Assembly: GCA_021733925.1 (NCBI GenBank)
Contig: JAIPJY010000003.1
Span: 124,001-188,000 of the forward strand
DNA: 64,000 bases
Reading direction: 5' to 3'
Origin: Prosthecobacter sp.
GTDB taxonomy: Bacteria; Verrucomicrobiota; Verrucomicrobiia; Verrucomicrobiales; Verrucomicrobiaceae
In this document: positions 8,510 to 17,200 of the stretch, in pieces
How the letters are laid out: every line of letters begins with the position of its first letter
Numbering within the stretch: the stretch's first letter is position 1
The notes under the pieces: model-generated
Told to the model about the DNA's origin: nothing
Seen by the model: only the letters and a program-made list of their open reading frames with translations
The model's database searches: none
Program-made: the position numbers and the translations under genes

Positions 8510-9937
8510 ATGTCTGATTCCATCCCCAATGTCCTTGCCGAACGCTACGCCACCGCCTCTATGCGCGCCCTCTGGTCGCCCGAGGGAAAAGTCAGACTGG
8601 AGCGCGATTACTGGATCGCAGTTCTGAAAGGTCAGCGCGATCTTGGCATCGGCGTGCCTGATGGCGTGATCGAGGCCTATGAGAAAGTAAAGGACCAGGT
8701 CAACGTGGCGTCCATCATGGAGCGCGAGCGCGTGACGCGGCATGACGTGAAGGCACGCATCGAGGAATTCTGCGATCTCGCGGGCCACGAGCATCTTCAT
8801 AAAGGCATGACCAGCCGCGACCTCACTGAGAACGTGGAGCAACTGCAGGTTTTCCGCTCTCTATTAGAGGTCCGCTCCAAATGCGTGGCAGCTCTCGCGG
8901 GCCTCGCCCGCCGCGCCAAGGAGACGCGTGACATTCCGCTGACCGCCCGCACGCACAACGTGGCCGCGCAGGTCACCACGCTGGGCAAGCGCCTGGCGAT
9001 GTTTGGCGAGGAGCTGCTCGTCGCCTTTGGCGATCTGCAGCATCTCATTTCCAGCTACCCGGCCCGTGGGCTGAAGGGTGCCGTGGGCACCCGGCTGGAT
9101 CAGATCACTCTCTTCAATGGAGACACGAAAAAAGCGGCGGAGCTGGAAAGCAGCATCCTGCGCCATCTCGGCATGCCTGCGGCCTTCAATGCCGTCGGGC
9201 AGGTCTATCCGCGCAGCCTGGACATGCAGGTCATGGCCTCGCTCTGCCAGGTGGCCAGCGGGCCGTCCAGCTTTGCGCGCACGCTGCGTCTCATGGCCGG
9301 TCAGGAACTCGCCAGCGAAGGCTTTGCCAAAGGGCAGGTGGGCTCCTCCGCCATGCCGCACAAGATGAACAGCCGCTCCTGCGAGCGCATCAACGGTCTG
9401 CACGTCATCCTCAAAGGCTACCTCACCATGGCGTCTGGTCTGGCGGGTGACCAGTGGAATGAAGGAGACGTCTCCTGCTCCGTCGTGCGCCGCGTCATGC
9501 TGCCGGACGCCTTTCTGGCCATGGACGGCCTGCTGGAGACACTGCTCACCGTGCTCAATCAGATGGAAGTCTTTGAAGCCGTCGTGGAGCAGGAGCTCAT
9601 GCGCTACCTGCCCTTCCTCCTCACCACCACCGTCATGATGGAAGCCGTCAAAGCCGGCGCGGGCCGCGAAACCGCTCACGAAGTGATCAAGGAGCACGCC
9701 GTGCAGGTGGCCAAGGACATGCGCACCGGCAAAGTGCGCGAGAACGATCTCCTCGCCCGCCTCGTGGAAGACGTGCGCCTCACCCTCACCGCCGAGGACA
9801 TGCAGCGCCTCGTCGAGGCCGGCAAAGCCAACGCAGGCGACGCCCCGCAGCAGGTGGACGCCTTCTGCGAGCACGTGGCCGCCATCAAGAAAGAGTACCC
9901 GCACGCCGCGAAGTATGAGCCGGGTGTGATTCTGTAG
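8510..9937 (+). CDS. purB: Adenylosuccinate lyase
   Basis: A 475-residue member of the fumarase/aspartase superfamily. It shows the superfamily signature GSSAMPHKMNSRSCER (about residues 280-295), with the flexible catalytic-serine loop, and TARTHNVAAQVTTLGKR with the catalytic His region (about residue 145). MTSRDLTENVEQLQV holds the first conserved segment. PurB acts twice in purine synthesis, releasing fumarate from SAICAR and from adenylosuccinate, in the cytoplasm. The start is either 8498 or 8510; MSDSIPNVLAERYA at 8510 is more family-like and is preceded by CATCCTCCC rather than by a Shine-Dalgarno sequence. A strong terminator follows. purQ near the right edge is another purine gene, but the two are not linked as an operon. 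Confidence 0.95.
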   Translation: MSDSIPNVLAERYATASMRALWSPEGKVRLERDYWIAVLKGQRDLGIGVPDGVIEAYEKVKDQVNVASIMERERVTRHDVKARIEEFCDLAGHEHLHKGMTSRDLTENVEQLQVFRSLLEVRSKCVAALAGLARRAKETRDIPLTARTHNVAAQVTTLGKRLAMFGEELLVAFGDLQHLISSYPARGLKGAVGTRLDQITLFNGDTKKAAELESSILRHLGMPAAFNAVGQVYPRSLDMQVMASLCQVASGPSSFARTLRLMAGQELASEGFAKGQVGSSAMPHKMNSRSCERINGLHVILKGYLTMASGLAGDQWNEGDVSCSVVRRVMLPDAFLAMDGLLETLLTVLNQMEVFEAVVEQELMRYLPFLLTTTVMMEAVKAGAGRETAHEVIKEHAVQVAKDMRTGKVRENDLLARLVEDVRLTLTAEDMQRLVEAGKANAGDAPQQVDAFCEHVAAIKKEYPHAAKYEPGVIL

Positions 9938-9961
9938 GCTTTCAATCGAGCACCCTCACAG

Positions 9962-9991
9962 CGGCGGCTTGTCTCAAGCCGCCGTTTTTTT
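9962..9991 (+). terminator. Rho-independent terminator of purB
   Basis: CGGCGGCTT at 9962-9970 pairs perfectly with AAGCCGCCG at 9976-9984 around a five-base loop and is followed by seven T. It begins 25 bases after the purB stop codon. Confidence 0.93.
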
Positions 9992-10018
9992 GTGGTCCGT
10001 GCCTGCACCAAAATCCTG

Positions 10019-10140
10019 AAATTCTGGAATCTTGTGAATCCTGTCTAAATCCGCGTGGAAGAAGGATGAAGGTGGAAGTGGTGGGTTGCAGGAAGCCAGT
10101 TTGGACAGGATTAACAGAATTGCATGATTCACAGAATTAA
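10019..10140. repeat. Imperfect inverted repeat with AATCCTGTC motifs
   Basis: The segment 10019-10050 (containing GTGAATCCTGTCTAAAT) is an imperfect reverse complement of 10100-10140 (containing TTTGGACAGGATTAACAGAA). The arms share the AATTCTG and AATCCTGTC words in opposite orientation. The element lies between the purB terminator and the VOC gene and may carry that gene's promoter or be a dispersed intergenic repeat. Only this pair occurs in the window. Confidence 0.45.
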
Positions 10141-10169
10141 GTCAGAAGACATCCTTTCTACCACGCTCA

Positions 10170-10526
10170 ATGAACGCCACCTTCCACTCCATCACTCCCA
10201 TGATCCCCACCTGCGGCAGCCTGGCGGAGGCGCTGAGCTTTTACGCGGACCACATGGGTTTCGCCATTCTCTGGCAGGGCGATGGCATGGCCGGCATCGA
10301 GCGCGACGGCGTCTCCCTCAACCTCGTCGTGAACGACAACCAGAACTGGGCGGACAACGCGAGCTTCAGCATCGGCGTCTCCGACCTGGATTCCCTCTAT
10401 GATGAGTATCAGCCGATCCCGGCCCGGGTCGGCCCGCTCGAACTCAAGCCCTGGGGCAGGCGCGAGTTTCATCTCATCGCGCCCTCAGGCGTCTGCTTCC
10501 AGTTTTACCAGCGCGCAGCCGCCTGA
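10170..10526 (+). CDS. VOC (glyoxalase/bleomycin-resistance-type) protein
   Basis: A single 118-residue vicinal-oxygen-chelate module. SITPMIPTCGSLAEALSFYA followed by HMGFAILWQGDG is the usual first beta-alpha-beta unit of the fold; VSLNLVVND, FSIGVSDLDSLYDEY and GRREFHLIAPSGVCFQFYQ complete the second half. Such proteins act as dioxygenases, isomerases or antibiotic-binding proteins, and the sequence does not tell which. The closest general resemblance is to bleomycin-resistance-like members. The metal ligand positions are not all evident, so an enzymatic role is uncertain. The next gene starts about 280 bp downstream. Confidence 0.82.
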   Translation: MNATFHSITPMIPTCGSLAEALSFYADHMGFAILWQGDGMAGIERDGVSLNLVVNDNQNWADNASFSIGVSDLDSLYDEYQPIPARVGPLELKPWGRREFHLIAPSGVCFQFYQRAAA

Positions 10527-10802
10527 CCCGGCGCTGCAGCCCGAGCCGCCAGCGGAGAAACTTCCGCAAATTCCCCAAATACCTCGGGGGGGCGCGCAGC
10601 CGCCTGTCCTGCTCAGCAAGCCGGAGGCTGGCGCTACTGCCGGAGTCTCCACCAGTGGCGACACCGGATGTAGCAATCCCCGCCGTTCATGCCTGTCAAT
10701 AGCTGCTTCGGGCGCAGTGCGTGTTGTGAGCGAGTTCCCCCTTGCGCCCCGCTTCGTAGTCGCTGAGTTTTGGGTGTTCGCCCCACAGGGCTCATTCTGA
10801 CC

Positions 10803-11201
10803 ATGAGAACAGCGATTATCAGCCTTTTCGTTTTGCTTGCTCACGCTGCATGCGCCGCTGACGCCATCACGAGTTCCGAGGAGGCGCTGAGCGCATTCAC
10901 GGCCATCATGCGGAAGTCCATCGAACAGCGCACAGGAAAGAAAGCTCCCGCAGACTCGAAACTCGACGAGCGAACCTCTGCATCATCATCGACCTCGCTG
11001 GAAGTTCATGAGCGGGTGAAGGACACTCTGCTGCCAAACCAGTATGCCAGTTCGGTTCAGGCGGGGACGCTGGGCAGTCTTCTGCCTGATCGCAAGGTCT
11101 GGGTCATCAGCCATTCAGTCGATGTCTTCAGCGGATTCCAAGCCGTGCTGGACGCCAAGGACGGGAAGCTGATTTTTCTCTGGTGGATCCCTGAGGGATG
11201 A
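10803..11201 (+). CDS. Small secreted protein of unknown function
   Basis: A 132-residue protein with a signal peptide (MRTAIISLFVLLAHAACAAD). The mature part starts with a charged helical segment (SSEEALSAFTAIMRKSIEQR), then a Ser/Thr-rich linker, and ends in VWVISHSVDVFSGFQAVLDA and GKLIFLWWIPEG, which read like two beta-strands. I do not recognise the family. The open frame extends upstream to 10770, but the signal peptide fixes the start at 10803. The stop is 32 bases before the next gene, so the two small genes may be co-transcribed. Confidence 0.6.
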   Translation: MRTAIISLFVLLAHAACAADAITSSEEALSAFTAIMRKSIEQRTGKKAPADSKLDERTSASSSTSLEVHERVKDTLLPNQYASSVQAGTLGSLLPDRKVWVISHSVDVFSGFQAVLDAKDGKLIFLWWIPEG

Positions 11202-11232
11202 AGGTTTGTTTCTCCCATCGCACAATCGACCG

Positions 11233-11679
11233 ATGAACCAGAAGATAAAAGAAGAGCTTGCCGAACTGTCCTACCTTTGGACTTCGGGTGAATGGGGGCT
11301 TCGCAGCATTCATCATTCGCGTGCGCGGATCATTCTGATCTTTCAGGCGGGCAGGCCATCGCTGCAGGAGTTGATTGCTGTCCGATCTCTGGTTCCTAAG
11401 TTTGCCCAATCACCGGTGTCGCTGCTCAAAACGGAAGTTGGAGATGTCCCCATGTTCACCGTCGGGGAGTTTGGCAATCTTGAAGCGCGCCGTTTGGAGT
11501 CCGAGGCCAAAGCACGTCGGTTGGAGGTTCGGAGAGAGGATGTGTCATTTACAGGCTACCTACCGGTCAATGTTCAGGGAGCTGCATTGGTCATCGAGGA
11601 CGACGAGTTGGCATCTCTCGCCACCGAAGAAATGCGCCGACGGGGCGTGCCGATCATGTCGTATGAAGAGCACGACTGA
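11233..11679 (+). CDS. Hypothetical protein
   Basis: A 148-residue soluble protein with no signal peptide or membrane segment. The N-terminal part (MNQKIKEELAELSYLWTSGE) is helical and is followed by IILIFQAGRPSLQELIAVRSLVP and a charged region (RRLESEAKARRLEVRREDV). The C-terminus is acidic (IEDDELASLATEEMRRRGVPIMSYEEHD). Some of this recalls ribosomal-protein L7/L12 C-terminal-like folds, but the resemblance is too weak to name. It follows the small secreted protein by 31 bases. The start at 11233 is preferred over the upstream codon at 11206 because it begins a coherent helix. Confidence 0.55.
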   Translation: MNQKIKEELAELSYLWTSGEWGLRSIHHSRARIILIFQAGRPSLQELIAVRSLVPKFAQSPVSLLKTEVGDVPMFTVGEFGNLEARRLESEAKARRLEVRREDVSFTGYLPVNVQGAALVIEDDELASLATEEMRRRGVPIMSYEEHD

Positions 11680-11696
11680 GGTGACCAGGCGCAAAT

Positions 11697-11886
11697 TTGG
11701 AGTGCGGCTGCGCAACGAGGAACGAGTGGAGCTGCCGCTTTCGAGCGTCTCGTGGCGTTCGAAAAAATAATTCGCCTGCGCGTGCCAATCGGCTCTCGCT
11801 TTCGGATGCCTGCGGCCTGCGCATGCTCAGTGGGCCCACGGAAAGCGGTAGCTGCGCTCGTGCCTCGCTGCGCGACCGCAGTCCAT
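11697..11886. repeat. Palindromic intergenic element, copy B
   Basis: This 190-bp stretch starts with TTGGAGTGCGG and ends with GCGACCGCAGTCCA, so its ends match those of copy A (3698-3838) with one change. GAAAGCGGTAGCT occurs in the right half of both copies, and CCGCTTTCG in the left half of both. The middle is longer and diverged. It lies between two convergent genes and has no plausible gene of its own. Confidence 0.6.
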
Positions 11887-11916
11887 ATGGGTGCGCAGCC
11901 TCAGGAAAGTACTCGG

Positions 11917-11969
11917 GAGCTTTAGCTCGCTCTGGAAGGCGCGGAGTTTCCCGGAACGAGCTGAAGCTC
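11917..11969. repeat. Hairpin between convergent genes
   Basis: GAGCTTTAGCTCG at 11917-11929 pairs with CGAGCTGAAGCTC at 11957-11969 over 13 bp with one G-T. It lies 13 bases past the stop of the minus-strand topoisomerase gene and could act as a bidirectional transcript-end structure, though no T-run follows on either strand. Confidence 0.5.
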
Positions 11970-11981
11970 TGAACTACTTTG

Positions 11982-14015
11982 TTACCCCTCCGTCTCCCCG
12001 CTCTTCGGCTCACGCACCACACGGTCCACCGAGTGCTTGGTGATGATGTTCCCCTGGGACTCGCGGCCTTTGATGGCGATGGAGTTGAAGGGGAATTTGA
12101 TCGAGAGATTGCGCAGGTAGAGGGCGGGCTTGAGGTGGACGACGACGTTTTGGGCGTTGGAGTCTTCCTCGGTCTCGTGGCGGATGAAGTACAGGACGTT
12201 GGAGCCGGGGGTGCCTTTGGTGAGCACGTATTCCTTGTCGCGGGTGAAGCCGCCGATGCGGAAGCGCTTGGCCATGAGGCTGCCCTGGCGGCCGTCGCGG
12301 TAGATCATGGTATAAACGGCGCTGTCGTCCTTTTTGAAGAGGTTTACATACAGAGGGTTCTTGCCCACGAAGAACTTCGGCGCGGCTTTGGTGACGCTCA
12401 TGTTGCCCTCGCGGGTAAAGAAGAGGACGTCGTCCAGCGGGGAGCATTTGCAGATCGGGTCGCCTTCGCGCTTCAAGCCGGTGCCGGCAAAGCCTTCCTT
12501 GGCGTTGAGGTAGAGGGTCTCGCCCTGCACGATGACTTCGGCGGCAGCCACGCGGTCAAAGCCGCTCACAACCGTCTTACGCTCGCGGCCGGGGCCGTAG
12601 GTCTTTTTGAGCTCTTCAAAGTGCCGGATGGTGTACCGGGTGAGACCCTTGAGGAATTTCTCGGCCTGGTCGATCTCCTCCTCCAGCTCACGGATGTGTT
12701 CGTCGGCCTCGAAGCTGTTGAACTTCGAGATGCGCTTGATCTTGATCTCGGTCAGGCGCGCCACGTCGTCATTGGTGACTTCGCGCTTGAGCACATGAAG
12801 GTGGGGCTTGAGGCCCTTCCAGATGGCCTCCATCACGGCCTCCCAGGTTTCGGCTTCTTCGATGCGGCGGTAGATGCGGTTCTCGATGAAGATCTTCTCC
12901 AGCGAGCTGAAGTGCCACTTCTCATTGAGTTCGCCGAGCAGGATGCCCAGCTCTTCGCCGAGGATTTTCTTGGTGTTCTCCGCGCTGGCCTTGAGCAGGT
13001 CATTCACATTCATGAAGCGCGGCTTGTCGTCCTGAATGACGACGGCGTTCGGTGAGAGTGAAATCTCGCAGTCGGTGAAGGCGTAGAGCGCCTGGATGGT
13101 CTGGTCGGTGTCGGTGCCTGCGGGGAGATGCACGACGACCTCCACCTTGTCCGAGGTGTTGTCCTCGACGCGGGCGATCTTGATTTTGCCCTTCTCATTT
13201 GCCGCCACGATGCTGTCCATCACGCCACCCGTGGTGGTGCCGTAGGGGATCTCGGAAATGATGAGGATGTTCTTCTTGGGGCCTTCGTCGATCTTGGCGC
13301 GCACGCGGATGCGGCCGCCGCGCAGGCCGCCGTTGTAGTCGCTGGCGTCCATGATGCCGCCGGAGATGAAATCGGGCAGCAGGTTCACTTCCTCATCCCG
13401 GAGTGCTGCGATGCTGGCATCGCAGAGTTCGATGAAGTTGTGCGGCAGGATGCGGCAGGAAAGGCCCACGGCGATGCCTTCGACTCCTTGGGCGAGCAGC
13501 AGGGGGAACTTCACCGGGAGTGTCACGGGCTCCTTGTTGCGGCCGTCGTAGGAGGCGGCCCATTCGGTGACCTTCGGGCTGAACACGACATCCAGCGCAA
13601 ATTTGGACAGACGCGCTTCGATGTATCGGGGAGCAGCGGCGTTGTCGCCGGTGAGGGTGTTGCCCCAGTTCCCCTGGGTGTCGATGAGCAGGTCCTTCTG
13701 GCCGAGCTGCACCATGGCATCGCCAATGGAGGCATCGCCATGCGGGTGATACTTCATCGTGTTGCCGACGACGTTGGCGACCTTGTTGTACCGGCCGTCT
13801 TCGAGCTCATCCATGCTGTGCAGGATGCGGCGATGCACGGGCTTCAGGCCGTCATTGATGTGGGGAACAGCGCGCTCAAGGATGACGTAGCTGGCGTAAT
13901 CGAGGAACCAATCTCCATAGAGGGTATCCACCGGCTTGTGCTCCACAGGGGCGGCGGATGGCAGGATGGGGGAGAAGGCTTCTTCAGCGGATTTTTTGGA
14001 GGACTTTTTGGCCAC
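11982..14015 (-). CDS. DNA topoisomerase IV / gyrase subunit A
   Basis: A 677-residue type IIA topoisomerase A subunit. The DNA cleavage core is complete: YASYVILERAVPHINDGLKP, KVANVVGNTMKYHPHGDASI, and the catalytic tyrosine Tyr131 in AAAPRYIEARLS. A coiled-coil region (EADEHIRELEEEIDQAEKFL) and C-terminal propeller-like blades follow (LMAKRFRIGGFTRDKEYVLT). The C-terminal domain is shorter than in typical GyrA and no clear GyrA box is seen, so a topoisomerase IV-like decatenating enzyme is the better guess. The B subunit is not in the window. The frame is open to 14186, but conserved sequence starts near residue 35 of the chosen product. GTG at 14015 (VAKKSSKKSAEE) is a plausible start with a Lys-rich tail; the upstream part looks non-coding. 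Confidence 0.87.
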   Translation of the reverse strand: MAKKSSKKSAEEAFSPILPSAAPVEHKPVDTLYGDWFLDYASYVILERAVPHINDGLKPVHRRILHSMDELEDGRYNKVANVVGNTMKYHPHGDASIGDAMVQLGQKDLLIDTQGNWGNTLTGDNAAAPRYIEARLSKFALDVVFSPKVTEWAASYDGRNKEPVTLPVKFPLLLAQGVEGIAVGLSCRILPHNFIELCDASIAALRDEEVNLLPDFISGGIMDASDYNGGLRGGRIRVRAKIDEGPKKNILIISEIPYGTTTGGVMDSIVAANEKGKIKIARVEDNTSDKVEVVVHLPAGTDTDQTIQALYAFTDCEISLSPNAVVIQDDKPRFMNVNDLLKASAENTKKILGEELGILLGELNEKWHFSSLEKIFIENRIYRRIEEAETWEAVMEAIWKGLKPHLHVLKREVTNDDVARLTEIKIKRISKFNSFEADEHIRELEEEIDQAEKFLKGLTRYTIRHFEELKKTYGPGRERKTVVSGFDRVAAAEVIVQGETLYLNAKEGFAGTGLKREGDPICKCSPLDDVLFFTREGNMSVTKAAPKFFVGKNPLYVNLFKKDDSAVYTMIYRDGRQGSLMAKRFRIGGFTRDKEYVLTKGTPGSNVLYFIRHETEEDSNAQNVVVHLKPALYLRNLSIKFPFNSIAIKGRESQGNIITKHSVDRVVREPKSGETEG

Positions 14016-14206
14016 GGCGAAAAGGGGGAAGGAACAGGGGTGGCGAGAATAGACACTGACGGGGGGAGTGCAAGGGCTCGCAGCGCCGAAGGCCGAACTA
14101 TCAGCCACTCCCAATGGTTCACCGTCCGAAAGCTCATTTACAATCTCCTGAATTGTCGGGCGGTAGGGTTGGGCGCTTGTTTCCAACTTTGAAAAATTAC
14201 TCGTTC

Positions 14207-17200
14207 ATGATACGCATATTCGCTAGTTCTCGACGAAGTCTGCGGGCTCCACCTCCCGATTGCAGGTGGGGGCTCCTAATGCTTTTTCTCCTCGCTGGTT
14301 ATGTGCAGGCGGACGTCGCCAGTCATGCCGAAGCAGATGCCTTGATGGCGGAGGCAGCACGGCTCGCCCCTGCAGCGGAGGCGGTGGTGATGAGTGTCGG
14401 AGCTGTTTCCCCGGCAGAGTATGTCACCAAGGGCAGTTGGAGTGCCGTCATCCCGTGGACGCCGCACATTCCCACCTCGGCCGCCATGCTGCCGGACGGC
14501 AGGCTGCTGACCTTTGCCTCCAACCAGCGCACCACGTTTCCAGACGGCCCGCAGTTCACTTACGCAGCGGTGTGGGACCCGGCCACGGGCCTGTTTACGG
14601 AGATCAACAACGGCCGGCATGACATGTTCTGCGGCGGGCTTTCGTTTTTGCAGGATGGCAGGCTGCTGGTGAGCGGCGGCAATGGCATCAATGGCAGGAC
14701 GGCGCTGGCCAGCTTGTTTGACTGGCGTACGAATGAATGGGTGCCGGCGCAGACGATGGCGGATGGCCGGTGGTATAACACGAGCATCTCCCTGCCAAAT
14801 GGTGAGGTGCTGACCGCCGGGGGCAATGGCGGCTCCAATGGCAACGGCACAATCGAGCAATGGAATGCCAGCTCCGGCTGGCGGCGAATGAGCGGCATCA
14901 ACTGGCAGGCCGTGGCCAATCCGTCCACCGCGAATGCGATTGAAACGAACTGGCATCCCTTCTTCCTCCTCGCTCCGGATGGCCGGGTGTCGCACTTTGG
15001 TCCGCATCAGTCCCTGAATTGGATCACCGCCACGGGGACCGGAGTGATGACAGCGGCAGGCGCCAGCATTCCGGGGACGCATTATCCCAAGCAGGGAGCC
15101 TGGGCGATGTATGCGCCGGGCAAGGTGATCGTGACGGGTGGCTTGACTGCGATTGATGGCGGGGTGGTGGTGAACAAGGCCTTCACGGTGGACCTCAATG
15201 GCACAGCGCCTGTGGTCGCACCCGCCGCGCCGATGGCGAATGCGCGCTCCTTTGCGAACTCGGTCATGCTGCCGAATGGCGAAGTCATGATCGTGGGCGG
15301 CAACACTTCCGGGCAGTTCTTCAGCGATGTGGGGACGGTTTATTCTCCTGAAATCTGGAACCCCACGACGGGGCAGTGGCGTGCGGTGGCGGATCTCACC
15401 GTGCCGCGCAATTACCACTCTCTCGCGATGCTGCTGCCCGATGGCCGCGTGTGGTCAGGTGGCGGCGGCTTGTCGGGCGACCCGCTGACGGATCATCAGG
15501 ATGCGCAGATTTTCACACCACCACAGTTGTTTAATACGGATGGCACTCCGGCAGTTCGGCCCGTGATCACGGCGGCACCGGATCGCATCAGTCCGGCCTC
15601 GATCTTCACAGTGAACGCCAGCAGCGGCGTGCAGTACTTCAGCGCCATCAGCATGTCCGGGCTGACGCATTCGGTGAGCACAGGCCTGCGGCATGTGCGC
15701 TTCACGCACACGAACCCTTCGGAGGGTCTGTATGCGGTCACTGCGCCATCGAGCATCAATGTGCTCACGCCTGGGTACTGGATGATGTTTGCCGTGGATG
15801 CGAACGGCGTGTGGTCAGTCTCGCACATCATTCAGGTCACCAATTCCACCCTGCCCGTGGTGACGAATCCGGGTCAGCAAAGCCTGGAGCAAAACAGCGT
15901 GCTCTCGCTGCCCATCAGTGCCAGCGCCACAGGCGGCACGCTGAACTATTCGGCCAGTGGTTTGCCAACGGGGCTGGGCATCGATGCCGGCACCGGCTTG
16001 ATTTCTGGCACGGTCACTGCGACTCCCGGAACGTACCGCAGCACGGTTCTGGTGAGCGCGGCAGGGCAGGTGGCCTCCATTACATTCAACTGGATCGTGG
16101 TGCTGCCCAATCTAGGCACTGGCCAGATCATGCGTGAGTATTGGACGGAAATGAACGGCACCACTGTGGCGAGTCTGACCGGCAGCACCCTCTTTCCCGC
16201 AAATCCGAACGGACGTGACCTTCTCGCTTCGTTTAATGCTCCCTCCAACTGGGATGACAACATCGGCCAGCGCCTGCGTGGCTTTCTTTACGTGCCTGTC
16301 ACCGGGCAGTATCGGTTTTACATCACCAGCGATGATGCATCGAGCCTGAAGCTCAGCACCGATGCGAATCCGGCCAATGCGGTGGAAATCGCGAGCCAGC
16401 CTGCCTGGACTCCGCCGGATACCTGGACGTGGTATCCACAGCAGACCTCGGCGCTGATCACGCTGCAGGCCGGCAAGCGCTATTACACCGAGGCATTGAT
16501 GAAGGAAGGCGCGAGTGATGATCATCTCACTGTCGGCTGGAAGAAGCCGGGAGACACGGTGATTGAAGTGATTGGAGGCACCTACCTTTCACCCTATCTG
16601 CCGGTCGATAATCCGGTGGTCGCCTGGAGTTTTGATGAAGCGAGCTGGAACGGCACAGCGGGCGAAGTGAAATCCACCGCTGCAAGCCTGTTCGCCATCA
16701 ATGGCAGCGCGAGCGGTGGGGCGAATACGACCACCACGAATCCAGCGCTCAGCGGCAATCCCGGAACCGGGAGCAGCGCGCAGTTCAATGGCACGAGCCA
16801 GAGCGTCGTCATGCCTTACAGTGCATCGCTTAATCCCAAGGACTTCACCGTTGCCGCATGGGTGCGCAGTGACGCTGCGCTTGGCGCGGCACGCTGCATC
16901 CTTGCCTCGCGTGATGAATCAACTGCCACCAAGAAAGGCTACGGCCTGTGGGTGACTGCCGATGGCTTCTGGCAAGTGCGAACGGGTGCGGACACAACAG
17001 GACTGAAGGGCAGCGCGGTCACCGTGGGGCAGTGGACGCATGTGGCGGCCACGTTCCGCACGACGAGTGTCAGCGGCACGACACTGACCGGTGTACGCAG
17101 GCTGTACATCAACGGCATCCTCGTGAATGAGGACGTCGGCACCTATATTCCAAATACAGCCAAACCCTTGGTCATCGGTGCCGCCGACAGCCCCGGCACG

